A stretch of 64,000 nucleotides of DNA, taken from contig JAWKWB010000005.1 in the NCBI GenBank assembly GCA_041397775.1, forward strand, positions 310,001-374,000, given 5' to 3'. The translations under genes and the position numbers were made by a program. The stretch comes from Ga0077555 sp041397775. Its GTDB lineage: Bacteria; Pseudomonadota; Alphaproteobacteria; Rhizobiales; Hyphomicrobiaceae. Below are positions 51,518 to 60,979 of this stretch, one piece after another (positions within the stretch are counted from its first letter, which is position 1; each line of letters begins with the position of its first letter). Under the pieces are notes generated by a model. It was given only the letters and a program-made list of their open reading frames with translations, had not been told where the DNA came from and did no database searches.

Positions 51518-54500
51518 ATGCCGATCACGCGCACCTACCCGCGCACCGCCCCGCACCAGGACGCGGGCCCCGACAGGCCCCGATCCCTGCTCTGGCGCGT
51601 GCTGGTCCGCCCGATGACGGCCTGCGGCTATGTGGCGCTGATCCTGCTGCCTCTGTGCCTCCTGGGGCTGGGCCTCGTCTATCTGAAGCTACGCAATGGC
51701 CCGATCTCGCTGGGCTTCCTGGTCCCGCCGATCGAGCGGGCGCTCAACGCGGAATTGCCCGAGCTGCGCGTCAGCGTGCATGATGCGGTGCTGCGCCTGT
51801 CGGAACGCGGCGGACTGGAATTCCGCCTCGCCGCCGTGAAACTGCGCGACAAGCGCAACCGCGTCATCGCCAGCGCCCGCCTGGCCGGTGTCGAGCTGAG
51901 CACGCGGGCTCTCTGGAAGGGCGTGATCGCCCCGGCCCGGATCGAGTTGCTCGAGCCGACGATGTTCCTGACGCACGATGCCCAGGGGCGGCTGTCGCTC
52001 AAGACAGAACCTCCCGCAGCGACGGCAGCGAGCCCGCCCGCCGCAATGCCTCCCGGTCAGGCCAAATCCCCGCGCGCCCCGCAGGCCGAAGCGGCAGGTG
52101 CCCCGATCGCGATCCGCGTGGAAGCCGCCCAGGCCATTACCGCCATGCTCGCCAACATGCGGGCAGGACGTGAGGCAGCCGCCCACCTGCGGTCGGTCGG
52201 CATGCGCGATGCCACGATCCTGATCCAGGGCGACGGCCGTCTCGACGAGCTAAAGGTCGAGGCTCTCGATCTCGGCCTCGAGCATCGCCACAAACGCTCC
52301 AACGTCGCCATCAATGCCCGCATCGCCGCGCGCGGGGCACCCTGGACCCTCAAGGTGCGCATCGAAGAGGCGACGAAAGCCCAGACGCTGGCCCTCGATG
52401 CCGAATTTTCCGGCCTCGTTCCGCGCCTGATGACGCACAGCCTGTCGTCGCTGCCGGCCCTGTCCGGTATCGACGTGGCACTTTCGGGCACCGCCAGCGC
52501 CGAACTCGATACGGATGGCGATGTCCGCAACGCCAAGCTCGAGATCAAGAGCAAGCCCGGCGAAATCTTCCTGGCCTGGCTGGAAGGCGTGCCCCTGCCC
52601 GTCGAAGAAAGCACGCTTCGGCTCGGCTTCGAGGGCCAGGGCCGCGTGCTGACGCTTGAGCCGTCCCGGTTCCAGTTCAAGGGCGGCCACGTCACGTTGC
52701 AGGGCGTGGCACGGCCGGCCTCGGACAAGGCCGCAGCGCAGCGATGGACATTCGACGTCGCCTCCGTCGACGGCATGCTCACCTCCCAGCAGCCCGGCGC
52801 CCGGCCCATTCCGATCACCGGCGTCAAGGCCCGCGGCCACATCGGCCCGGAACCCGGCCGCATCGATCTTGAGACGCTCCGGATCAATGCCGGCAATGCC
52901 GAGGTCGTGATGGCAGGCCAGATCGCCGAAACCTCGCAGCTTCAGGGCCGGATCAGCCCGATGCCGCTCGCGACCCTCCTCGCATTGTGGCCCGATGCGC
53001 TGGCGCCACGCACGCGGACCTTCGCCGCCACGCACATTTCTGCCGGCGAGATCAGCGGTGGCAACTTCAAGGTTGGCAGCGGCGCGCGCACCGATCCCAC
53101 GCGGCGCGATCAGGCCGACCGGACCCTGTCCCTGACGCTCGAAGCCGCCGACGTGGACGTCGTGCCCCGGGCCGGCTTGCCACCCATCCACCTGCCGCGC
53201 GCGCTGCTGCGCACCGAAGGCACCAGCGTGGAACTCGCCGTCCCCGAAGGGGCGCTTCGCACCGACGGCGGCCGCACCGTCACTCTCAAGGGCGGCCGTG
53301 TCACCATCGTCGACATCGACAAGCCGCGCCCGCTCGCCGAAATGGCCTTCAAGGCGCAGGCACCACTGGCGGGCGTCGCAGAGCTTCTGACGAGCGAGGC
53401 GATCAATCTCGTCAAGGATGTCGCCATTCCCCTGACGCGCATCGACGGCAAGGCGGAATTGGACCTGCGTCTTTCCGTTCCGCTCGGGGAAACGACAGGC
53501 CCCACCGATATCAAGATGACAGGCAAGGCCCGCATCCTCGACGGGCGCATCAAGGACGTCATAGGTCCCCACGACCTCAGCGGCGCAGCCCTCAACATCG
53601 CATTCACCGACAAGGCCGTGGATGTGACCGGCCAGGGCCTGCTCGGCGGCGTTCTGGCCAAGGTCGCCGGCCAATGGAACATCGGCGCCGACGAGGCCAA
53701 CGCGACGCCGCTGCGCGTGACTGCCCGCCTCGACAATGCCGACCGCACCCAGCTCGGCCTCGATCTGGCCGACCTGCTGCAAGGCGACGTGCCCCTCGAG
53801 TTGACGGTCCACCGCCAGCCCGACGGCAACATCCGCGTCGGTGTCCTGGCGGATCTCACCTCCGCCGAGCTGATGCTCGAGGAATTGCGCTGGAGGAAGC
53901 CGGTCGGGCGTCCCGCGCGCGCCACCTTCGACGTCGCCAAGGGGCGCCAGGGCAAGGGGCTCGAGCTGCAGAACTTCAAGGTGACGGCCGACAACATCGC
54001 CATCGACGGCTGGGTCGAGATCGGTCCCGACAACAAGCCGCGCAGATACTATTTCCCCGAGTTCTCGCTCAACGTGGTGTCCAATCTCGAAGTCCAGGGC
54101 ACGCTGCGCCCGGACCACGTCTGGGAGATCAAGGCGCGCGGCAAGTCCTACGAGGCAGGCGATCTCTTCCGTTCGTTCTTTGCCATTGCCCAGAAGACGC
54201 CCGCGCGTCCCAAGCGCCGCAATCCGCCCGGCCTCGATATCTCGGCGGATTTCGATTCCGTCCTGGGCGTCAATGACACCGTCCTGCGGCAGGTCCGCTT
54301 CCGCGCCAGAAAACGTGGCGAGGACATGGCCATGATCGACCTGCGCGGCGTGCTCGACGGAGGCCATCCCCTCACCGCCCGCATGACGCCGCAGGCCGGG
54401 CGCCCGCGCATCCTGCACATCGAGACGCAGGATGCCGGCCAGGCCTTCCGCCTGATCGGCTTCTATCCGAACATGGTTGGCGGCCACGGCCGCCTCGACC

Positions 54501-55195
54501 TCGACCTCGATGTCCACGGGGCCGTCGAACGGGCCGGCACGATCAAGGTCCGCCGCTTCAAGGTGCTCGGCGATCCCGTGGTCGCCGAAGTCTTCCAGAA
54601 CATGGACGATGCCGGCCGCCCCGCCATCTCCCGCAGCGTCCCCAGCCGCCGCGTCGTGCGCGAGCAGTTCGACTTCGAGAGCTTCGATGCGGCTTTCGCC
54701 GTGGGCAACGCCCAGGTCGTCATCGAGAACGCCACCGCCCGCGGTCCCCTCATCGGCGCCAGCGTGCGTGGCAAGCTCGACTTCAAGGCCCAGCGCATGC
54801 AGCTGGGCGGCACTTATGTTCCCCTCTCGGGCCTCAACCGGGCCATCGGCGTCATCCCCGTCATCGGCCAGATCCTCACCGGGCCGCGCGGCGAGGGCGT
54901 GCTGGGTATCACGTATGCCATCGAAGGGCCGCTCTCCAACCCGCAGGTCATCGTCAACCCGCTCTCGATGGTGGCTCCGGGCATCATCCGCGAGATCTTC
55001 CAGATGACGCCGCAGAACGTGCGCGTCACGCCGTCCGCCGAGACACCGTCCGGCCTGCCACGCGGCAAGCCCCGAACCCGATCGAGCCCGGCGATCAACG
55101 CTCCCGGCGATGCCGATCTGGGCGCCAACGCCCCCGCCGCCGTGCTCGACGGCTGGGTTTCCACGACCACGCCGCCCGGCCGCAAGAAACACTGA
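51518..55195 (+). CDS. Large AsmA/YhdP-like (DUF3971) envelope protein
   Basis: About 1225 residues. One N-terminal membrane anchor (CGYVALILLPLCLLGLGLVY) is followed by a long periplasmic beta-rich region of AsmA/TamB/YhdP type. Proteins of this group are proposed bridges for phospholipid transport to the outer membrane. The DUF3971-like section is near LRLSERGGLEFRLAAVKLRD and later AsmA-like repeats (LEIKSKPGEIFLAWLEGVPL, VSNLEVQGTLRPDHVWEIKA) follow, ending in QILTGPRGEGVLGITYAIEG. The start is uncertain: the open frame extends to a TTG at 51377, but the ATG at 51518 is the first standard start. Divergent from bcp. Confidence 0.85.
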   Translation: MPITRTYPRTAPHQDAGPDRPRSLLWRVLVRPMTACGYVALILLPLCLLGLGLVYLKLRNGPISLGFLVPPIERALNAELPELRVSVHDAVLRLSERGGLEFRLAAVKLRDKRNRVIASARLAGVELSTRALWKGVIAPARIELLEPTMFLTHDAQGRLSLKTEPPAATAASPPAAMPPGQAKSPRAPQAEAAGAPIAIRVEAAQAITAMLANMRAGREAAAHLRSVGMRDATILIQGDGRLDELKVEALDLGLEHRHKRSNVAINARIAARGAPWTLKVRIEEATKAQTLALDAEFSGLVPRLMTHSLSSLPALSGIDVALSGTASAELDTDGDVRNAKLEIKSKPGEIFLAWLEGVPLPVEESTLRLGFEGQGRVLTLEPSRFQFKGGHVTLQGVARPASDKAAAQRWTFDVASVDGMLTSQQPGARPIPITGVKARGHIGPEPGRIDLETLRINAGNAEVVMAGQIAETSQLQGRISPMPLATLLALWPDALAPRTRTFAATHISAGEISGGNFKVGSGARTDPTRRDQADRTLSLTLEAADVDVVPRAGLPPIHLPRALLRTEGTSVELAVPEGALRTDGGRTVTLKGGRVTIVDIDKPRPLAEMAFKAQAPLAGVAELLTSEAINLVKDVAIPLTRIDGKAELDLRLSVPLGETTGPTDIKMTGKARILDGRIKDVIGPHDLSGAALNIAFTDKAVDVTGQGLLGGVLAKVAGQWNIGADEANATPLRVTARLDNADRTQLGLDLADLLQGDVPLELTVHRQPDGNIRVGVLADLTSAELMLEELRWRKPVGRPARATFDVAKGRQGKGLELQNFKVTADNIAIDGWVEIGPDNKPRRYYFPEFSLNVVSNLEVQGTLRPDHVWEIKARGKSYEAGDLFRSFFAIAQKTPARPKRRNPPGLDISADFDSVLGVNDTVLRQVRFRARKRGEDMAMIDLRGVLDGGHPLTARMTPQAGRPRILHIETQDAGQAFRLIGFYPNMVGGHGRLDLDLDVHGAVERAGTIKVRRFKVLGDPVVAEVFQNMDDAGRPAISRSVPSRRVVREQFDFESFDAAFAVGNAQVVIENATARGPLIGASVRGKLDFKAQRMQLGGTYVPLSGLNRAIGVIPVIGQILTGPRGEGVLGITYAIEGPLSNPQVIVNPLSMVAPGIIREIFQMTPQNVRVTPSAETPSGLPRGKPRTRSSPAINAPGDADLGANAPAAVLDGWVSTTTPPGRKKH

Positions 55196-55353
55196 GGCAT
55201 CGCGCACGCCCCGGACGGCTGCCTCGCGTCGCTGCCGCTCACGGGCAAGCACCTCGTCGAGGAAGCCCCGCCTCCGGTGCGCCGTTGTCAGCGCGCCGGC
55301 GCGGTGCGATGTTCCTGCCGGGCGCGGCCCGCGCGACACTGGAGATCTGACCC

Positions 55354-56100
55354 ATGAAAATCGACTTCACGGCCAAGAAGGCCGTCATCTGCGGCGGCAG
55401 CCGCGGCATCGGCCTGTCCATCGCGACAACCCTGGCCCAAGCCGGCGCCGACGTCTCCATCTGCGCACGCGGCGCCGAAGGCCTCGCCCGTGCGGCCGAA
55501 GGCCTGGCCCGGTTCGGCCACAAGGTCCACACCGCCCCTTGCGACCTGGCCGATGGGTCGGCGGTCACCCGCTACGTCGGCGAGGCGGCCGCCGCCCTTG
55601 GCGGCATCGACATCCTCGTCAACAACGCCTCCGGCTTCGGCCACACCGACGACGAGGCGGGCTGGGCCGCCGGCCTCGGCATCGACCTGATGGCGACCGT
55701 GCGCGCATCCCATGCCGCAATCCCCCACCTGGAGCGCAGCCAGGGCACGATCATCAACATTTCCTCGATCTCGGGCTACGGCGCTTCCGTACGCAGCGCG
55801 CCCTATGCGGCCGTCAAGGCGGCCGTCATCAACTATACGGCCAGCCAGGCGTTGGCGCTCGCGCCCAAGCGCATCCGCGTCAACGCCATCGCGCCGGGCT
55901 CGATCGAATTCCCCGGCGGCGTCTGGGACCAGCGCCGGACCAGCAATCCCAAGCTCTACGAGGGCACCTTGCGCTCCATTCCCTGGGGCCGCATGGGCAA
56001 GCCCGAGGAGATCGCCAGCGTCGCCGCATTCCTCGCCAGCGACCTGTCCCAATGGATCACGGGCCAGACCATCGTCGTCGACGGCGGACAACTCCTGTAA
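55354..56100 (+). CDS. SDR-family oxidoreductase
   Basis: A 248-residue classical SDR. The NAD(P) motif is AVICGGSRGIGLSIATTLAQ, then CDLADGSAVTRYVG and DILVNNASGFGHT. The catalytic Ser is in NISSISGYGASVRSAPYAAV and the Tyr-x3-Lys in PYAAVKAAV. The C-terminal ITGQTIVVDGGQLL is typical. It is placed between the AsmA-like gene and the DegP-type protease with no clear link to either. The substrate is unknown. Confidence 0.93.
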   Translation: MKIDFTAKKAVICGGSRGIGLSIATTLAQAGADVSICARGAEGLARAAEGLARFGHKVHTAPCDLADGSAVTRYVGEAAAALGGIDILVNNASGFGHTDDEAGWAAGLGIDLMATVRASHAAIPHLERSQGTIINISSISGYGASVRSAPYAAVKAAVINYTASQALALAPKRIRVNAIAPGSIEFPGGVWDQRRTSNPKLYEGTLRSIPWGRMGKPEEIASVAAFLASDLSQWITGQTIVVDGGQLL

Positions 56101-56285
56101 CGCCGACCGGCCAACGGCGGGACGTTCATCGGGCGCCATCGCGGCTCGGGCGCCCCCCGCGCGGGGGCTGCCTCAGTCCTGCCGTTGACAGCCGTCATTT
56201 TCGTCACGATGGATGTGGCAATGGTGCGCCACCGCACTCATATGACACGTGCGGCATGCAAGCCCCGCAGCAACAAGGACCAGTC

Positions 56286-57779
56286 ATGACGAGCGGCACG
56301 AGCTATTCCCGGGTGTGGCCGAAGGCGCGACGCGCGGCGTTGGCCGCCGTCCTCCTCGCAACACCGCTCGCGGCGCCCGCTCCGGCGCTGGCCCAGGCGC
56401 GGCAGGGCCCCAAGACCGTGGCGCCCGTCGCCGAGAAGCTGCTCGATGCCGTGGTCAACATCTCGACCAGCCAGACGCTGAAAAGCTCGCGCGGGGTGCC
56501 ACTGCCGAAAGTGCCGAAGGGGTCCCCCTTCGAGGACCTGTTCGAGGACTTCTTCTCCGGCCGCAACGGCCAGCAGCCCAGCGACAAGAAGGTCGCCTCG
56601 CTGGGGTCGGGCTTCGTCATCGACGGCAAGGCAGGCCTCATCGTCACCAATCATCATGTCATCGAGGGCGCCGACGAGATCACCATCAACTTCGCCGACG
56701 GCTCCAAGCTGAAGGTCGACAAGGTCATCGGCAAGGATACCAAGACGGACCTCGCCCTCTTGAAGGTGACCCCGCGCAAGCCCCTGAAGCAGGCCGCGTT
56801 CGGCTCCTCTGCGAATATGAAGGTCGGCGACTGGGTGATGGCCATCGGCAACCCGTTCGGCCTCGGTGGCTCGGTCACGGTCGGCATCATTTCGGCCAAG
56901 CAGCGCGATATCAATTCGGGCCCCTACGACGATTATCTCCAGACCGATGCCGCCATCAACAAGGGCAACTCGGGCGGCCCGCTGTTCAACATGGACGGCG
57001 AGGTGATCGGCGTGAACACCGCGATCATTTCGCCGTCGGGCGGCTCGATCGGCATCGGCTTCGCCGTGCCCTCCGACACGGCCATGCTGATCATCGAGCA
57101 GTTGCGCCAATTCGGCGAGACGCGGCGCGGCTGGCTCGGCGTCAACGTCCAGTCCGTCACCGACGATATCGCGGAGTCCCTGGGCACCGCCGAAAACGCC
57201 GGCGCCCTGATCTCCAACGTGACGCCGGACGGCCCGGCGGCCAAGGCCGGCATTAAGCCCGGCGACGTCGTCGTGCGTTTCGACGGCAAGCCGGTGCCCA
57301 ACATGCGCGCCCTGCCGCGCCTCGTCACCCAGACCCCCGTCGGTCGCACCGTCGACGTCGAAGTGATCCGCAACCGCCAGTCCAGCATCATCAAGGTCGT
57401 CATCGGGCGCCTCGAGGAAAAGGACGCCAAGGACGACGGCAAGAAGCCGGCCGAGACCCCGGCCAAGCCCGGCAAGGCCTCGCAGGACCAGATCCCCGGT
57501 CTGCGCATTTCGCCGATCACCGACGAGTTGCGGGCCAAATACAAGATCGGCGCGCGCACGTCGGGGATCGTCATCGTCGAGATCGACGCGGCGAGCCGGG
57601 CCGGCAAGAAGGGGCTGAAGGTCGGCGAGGTCATCGTCGAGGCGGCGCAGGAGACCGTGACCTCGCTCGAGGATCTCGCCAAGAGTATCGCCAAGGTCCG
57701 CAACGGGGGACGCAGGCAACTGCTGCTGCGGCTCGAGGATGGCCGCGGCAACATGCGTTTCGTCGCCGTGCCCATCTGA
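56286..57779 (+). CDS. degP: DegP/HtrA-family periplasmic serine protease
   Basis: A 497-residue Do-family protease and chaperone for misfolded envelope proteins. It has a signal peptide ending ALAQ (about 37). The trypsin-like domain has His124 (TNHHVIEGAD), Asp155 (KTDLALLKV) and Ser229 (NKGNSGGPLFN). Two PDZ domains follow: the first around RRGWLGVNVQSVTDDIAESL with VTPDGPAAKAGIKPGDVVVR, the second around ARTSGIVIVEIDAASRAGKK with GLKVGEVIVEAAQE. Complete and normal. The ATG at 56286 is upstream of the signal sequence. Confidence 0.95.
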   Translation: MTSGTSYSRVWPKARRAALAAVLLATPLAAPAPALAQARQGPKTVAPVAEKLLDAVVNISTSQTLKSSRGVPLPKVPKGSPFEDLFEDFFSGRNGQQPSDKKVASLGSGFVIDGKAGLIVTNHHVIEGADEITINFADGSKLKVDKVIGKDTKTDLALLKVTPRKPLKQAAFGSSANMKVGDWVMAIGNPFGLGGSVTVGIISAKQRDINSGPYDDYLQTDAAINKGNSGGPLFNMDGEVIGVNTAIISPSGGSIGIGFAVPSDTAMLIIEQLRQFGETRRGWLGVNVQSVTDDIAESLGTAENAGALISNVTPDGPAAKAGIKPGDVVVRFDGKPVPNMRALPRLVTQTPVGRTVDVEVIRNRQSSIIKVVIGRLEEKDAKDDGKKPAETPAKPGKASQDQIPGLRISPITDELRAKYKIGARTSGIVIVEIDAASRAGKKGLKVGEVIVEAAQETVTSLEDLAKSIAKVRNGGRRQLLLRLEDGRGNMRFVAVPI

Positions 57780-57964
57780 TGCTGCCGCGCGGCAATGCCG
57801 TGGCCCCGCGCCGACAGTCCACGCGCGATCGGCTCTCGCATTGCTCCCAAGGGTTGCAGCAACGCCTCGCCATCGTTACCTATCGCAGCGCAGCGGTTGT
57901 TCCGCTGCCGAGAAGGAGCCCCCGCGAGGCTCCCGCGTAACCTTATCGCCTATCGGAGCGTCCT

Positions 57965-58684
57965 TTGTCGCAGGGCCACAATCTTTTCGAGACGATCACA
58001 TCGAACCTCGCCCCGGTCCATCGGGATGGATGGAAATTCGTCGGCATCGCCGGTGGACTTGCGCTGCTTTTCTGGCTGCTCCTCCCGTTCTCGCTGCTGG
58101 CTTATGTGCTGCTCGGCCTGACGGCCTATGTCGCCTATTTCTTCCGCGATCCCGAGCGCGTCACGCCGTTGCGGGAAGGTCTCGTCGTCGCCCCTGCCGA
58201 CGGCCGTGTCAGCTCCATCGAGGTGATCCGTCCGCCCGCCGAGCTGCAACTGGGCGACGAGCCGCGCCAACGCATCTCGATCTTCCTGTCCGTCTTCGAC
58301 GTCCACATCAATCGCGCCCCCATCGCCGGCCGCGTCGTGCGCTCGATCTACGTGCCGGGCGCCTTTCTCAACGCCGCCCTCGACAAGGCCAGCGAGGACA
58401 ACGAGCGCCGCTCGCTCGTCATCGCCCAGCCCAACGGCACGGAGATCGCGGTCGTCCAGATCGCCGGCCTGATCGCGCGCCGCATCGTCACCTTCAAGGG
58501 CGAAGGCACCAGCGTCGGCGTCGGCGAGCGTTTCGGCCTGATCCGCTTCGGCAGCCGCGTCGACGTCTATCTGCCTCCGGGAAAAACCGGTCTCGTTGCC
58601 GTCGGCCAGCGCGCCGTGGCCGGCGAGACGGTTCTGGCCGACCTGAAATCCACCGAACCCGAGCGCGAGGCGCGCGCGAGCTGA
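57965..58684 (+). CDS. psd: Phosphatidylserine decarboxylase
   Basis: Makes phosphatidylethanolamine by decarboxylating phosphatidylserine with a pyruvoyl group. The 239-residue proenzyme is the short membrane-anchored type (WLLLPFSLLAYVLLGLTAYV). The self-cleavage pair is Gly196-Ser197 in GLIRFGSRVDVYLP. VFDVHINRAPIAG and ADGRVSSIEVI are diagnostic. It starts at a TTG (57965). It is followed 75 bp on by pssA, whose product supplies its substrate. Confidence 0.95.
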   Translation: MSQGHNLFETITSNLAPVHRDGWKFVGIAGGLALLFWLLLPFSLLAYVLLGLTAYVAYFFRDPERVTPLREGLVVAPADGRVSSIEVIRPPAELQLGDEPRQRISIFLSVFDVHINRAPIAGRVVRSIYVPGAFLNAALDKASEDNERRSLVIAQPNGTEIAVVQIAGLIARRIVTFKGEGTSVGVGERFGLIRFGSRVDVYLPPGKTGLVAVGQRAVAGETVLADLKSTEPEREARAS

Positions 58685-58759
58685 CGACTGCCGCGTGGCC
58701 GTCTCCGCGTACCCCGCGGAACGGTCGCCTGGTCAACCAAGACCGCCTGGGAGCATCGC

Positions 58760-59677
58760 ATGGTCGACGACATGGAGAATGGCGGCCTCATCGGGCCCGA
58801 ACGCCGCCGCCGCCGGCTCTTTCGCCAGCGTAAGATCCCCGTGCGCTTCCTGGTGCCGAACTTCTTCACGCTGCTGAGCCTGTGCGCGGGCGTCACCGCC
58901 ATCCGCATGGGCATCGAAGCGAAATACGATCTCGCCGTCGCCCTGATCGTGGCCGCAGCCTTGCTGGATGGCGTCGATGGCCGGCTCGCACGCGCGCTCA
59001 AGGCGCAATCCCGCTTCGGCGCCGAACTCGACAGCCTCGCCGACTTCATCAATTTCGGCGTTGCTCCCGTCATCGTCGTGTTCACGTGGGGCCTTGGCGG
59101 CATCAAGGGACTGGGCTGGATCGCAGCCCTCGTGTTTTCGTGCGGCATGGCTCTGCGGCTCGCCCGCTTCAACGCCATGCTCGATGTCGACAAGCCGAAA
59201 TGGCAGTCGAACTACTTCACCGGCATTCCCGCGCCTGCCGGCGCCGTGACCGTCCTTCTGCCGCTCTATCTGGAAGGCATCGGGCTCGTCGACATGCGGC
59301 AATGGCCGCTCGCCGTCTCCGCGTACACGATCGCGATGGCCTCGCTCCTCGTTTCGACGCTGCCGACGTTCTCCGGCAAGCTGATGGGTGAGCGGATCAG
59401 CCGCGAATGGGTGCTGCCGCTGCTGGTCGTGGCCGCCTCCCTGGTCGGGTTCCTCGTCACCTATCCCTACCCCACCCTGACGGTGCTGACGCTCGTCTAT
59501 CTGGGCATGATCCCCATCAGCTACCGCCGCTTCGCCTGGCATCAGAAGCAATGGGATGCGGAGGTCGCCCGACACGGCGGCGCGCCCGCCGATGCTGCCA
59601 CAGCCGCAACGCCCGCCGTCGCGCACGGCATGCCACGCGACCTGCCCTCCGGCGACCCCGGCCCGACCCGGCACTGA
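58760..59677 (+). CDS. pssA: CDP-diacylglycerol-serine O-phosphatidyltransferase
   Basis: Transfers a phosphatidyl group from CDP-diacylglycerol to serine. The 305-residue membrane protein contains the CDP-alcohol phosphotransferase motif DGxxAR(x8)Gx3Dx3D: D73, G74, A77, R78, G87, D91, D95. Several transmembrane helices follow (LVAASLVGFLVTYPYPTLTV and others). A low-complexity Ala/Thr tail of about 30 residues ends the protein. Together with psd it is the PE-synthesis pair. Confidence 0.95.
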   Translation: MVDDMENGGLIGPERRRRRLFRQRKIPVRFLVPNFFTLLSLCAGVTAIRMGIEAKYDLAVALIVAAALLDGVDGRLARALKAQSRFGAELDSLADFINFGVAPVIVVFTWGLGGIKGLGWIAALVFSCGMALRLARFNAMLDVDKPKWQSNYFTGIPAPAGAVTVLLPLYLEGIGLVDMRQWPLAVSAYTIAMASLLVSTLPTFSGKLMGERISREWVLPLLVVAASLVGFLVTYPYPTLTVLTLVYLGMIPISYRRFAWHQKQWDAEVARHGGAPADAATAATPAVAHGMPRDLPSGDPGPTRH

Positions 59678-59701
59678 TCCGGCAGATCACAGCCGGCATA
59701 C

Positions 59702-60199
59702 TCAAATGCGTGGACCGCCCCGGGCTGCGATGAGCGCGCCTTGCAGCTCGTGCGCCAGTTCGCGCCGTTCGTCGTCCGTGAGAAAGCCGCCGAAGCCCAC
59801 CTCGCGCCCATGCAGCGCCAGTTTCAGGCGCGTCGTGCCGTCGTGGATCTCGTCCAGCACCACCCGCACCCAGGACGCCGCGAACACGTGCCGGGTGTGC
59901 CGCCCCCGGGTATCGACCGCCGTCAGAACGAGATCCCCCCGGTCGATCCGGATCGTCTCATAGGCGCGCGCATCGCGATAATTGAGCTTGAAGGCGACGT
60001 AGATCGCCAGGACATCGAGGCCGAAGAAGCCGGTGACGGGCCAGGCGCCCATCATGAAGAAGGCCATACCCATGACGAAACTGACGCTGGCGATGGCGAG
60101 CATCACCAGCAGAAAGCCGCCCGGCGACAGCGAACGATGCGGCACGAGTAGCGCATGAAACGGCACTGGCTCTTGCCTGGGAGGCCCCTTCTCGTTCAT
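59702..60199 (-). CDS. DUF2244 membrane protein
   Basis: A 165-residue inner-membrane protein with two neighbouring helices (GGFLLVMLAIASVSFVMGMA; WPVTGFFGLDVLAIYVAFKL) and a C-terminal soluble part (SWVRVVLDEIHDG, LKLALHGREVGFGGFLTDDE). The ATG at 60199 removes an unlikely leader. DUF2244 genes are a common head-to-head neighbour of nth in alphaproteobacteria, as here (41 bp between starts). Function unknown. Confidence 0.9.
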   Translation of the reverse strand: MNEKGPPRQEPVPFHALLVPHRSLSPGGFLLVMLAIASVSFVMGMAFFMMGAWPVTGFFGLDVLAIYVAFKLNYRDARAYETIRIDRGDLVLTAVDTRGRHTRHVFAASWVRVVLDEIHDGTTRLKLALHGREVGFGGFLTDDERRELAHELQGALIAARGGPRI

Positions 60200-60240
60200 C
60201 TGTGTTCCGCATCCATTGAAACCACCCCTGTAGAGCACGT

Positions 60241-60960
60241 ATGTCGAAAACAGCCAAGCCGAGCGCGGCCAAGCCAGCCGCCAAGCCCGCGAAAGCAGCC
60301 GCCAAGCCTCGCAAGGCCGCCAAGCCGGATCCGGCGCGCATTCGTGCGATCTTCGAGCACCTGCATGCGTCCAATCCCGAGCCCAAGGGCGAGTTGGAGC
60401 ACGTCAATCCCTACACCCTGCTCGTCGCCGTGGTGCTCTCCGCCCAGGCCACCGATGCCGGCGTCAACAAGGCCACGCGCGCCCTGTTCAAGGTGGCCGA
60501 TACGCCCGAGAAGATGGTGGCGCTCGGCGAGGACACCGTGCGCGACTACATCAAGACCATCGGCCTCTTCCGCAACAAGGCCAAGAACGTCATCGCACTG
60601 TCCGAGCGCCTGATTGCCGAGTACGGCAGTGCCGTGCCCGCCGACCGCGACGAGCTGACCAAACTCCCCGGTGTCGGCAGAAAAACGGCGAATGTCGTCC
60701 TGAACATGGCGTTCGGCCAGAAGACGATGGCCGTGGACACCCATGTCCATCGCGTCGCCCACCGCCTCTGCCTGTCCCAGGGCAAGACGCCCGAAGCCGT
60801 CGAGATGGACCTCATGAAGGTCATACCCGACGATTTCCTCTATCACGCCCACCACTGGCTGATCCTGCACGGACGCTACACCTGTCTCGCCCGCAAGCCG
60901 CGTTGCGGTCTGTGCGTGATCGCCGACCTCTGCACGTCGGCCGACAAGATCGCGGGCTGA
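60241..60960 (+). CDS. nth: Endonuclease III
   Basis: DNA glycosylase/AP lyase for oxidised pyrimidines. The helix-hairpin-helix is LPGVGRKTANVVLNMAFG, with the catalytic Lys after LTK-type context (GRKTAN) and Asp in VDTHVHRVAHR. The 4Fe-4S cluster spacing is C-x6-C-x2-C-x5-C (CLARKPRCGLCVIADLC). The 239-residue protein carries about 27 extra N-terminal residues rich in Lys, Ala and Pro, before the core starts at DPARIRAIFEHLHASN. Such basic tails can aid DNA binding or nucleoid retention. Confidence 0.94.
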   Translation: MSKTAKPSAAKPAAKPAKAAAKPRKAAKPDPARIRAIFEHLHASNPEPKGELEHVNPYTLLVAVVLSAQATDAGVNKATRALFKVADTPEKMVALGEDTVRDYIKTIGLFRNKAKNVIALSERLIAEYGSAVPADRDELTKLPGVGRKTANVVLNMAFGQKTMAVDTHVHRVAHRLCLSQGKTPEAVEMDLMKVIPDDFLYHAHHWLILHGRYTCLARKPRCGLCVIADLCTSADKIAG

Positions 60961-60979
60961 ACCGAAAGGACGACCGCCC

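Noticed and set aside
52250..55339. A 1029-codon minus-strand frame opposite the AsmA-like gene
   Set aside because: Antisense shadow. The translation is rich in Arg, His, Gly and Asp with no membrane anchor or motif, while the plus frame has an anchor and beta repeats.
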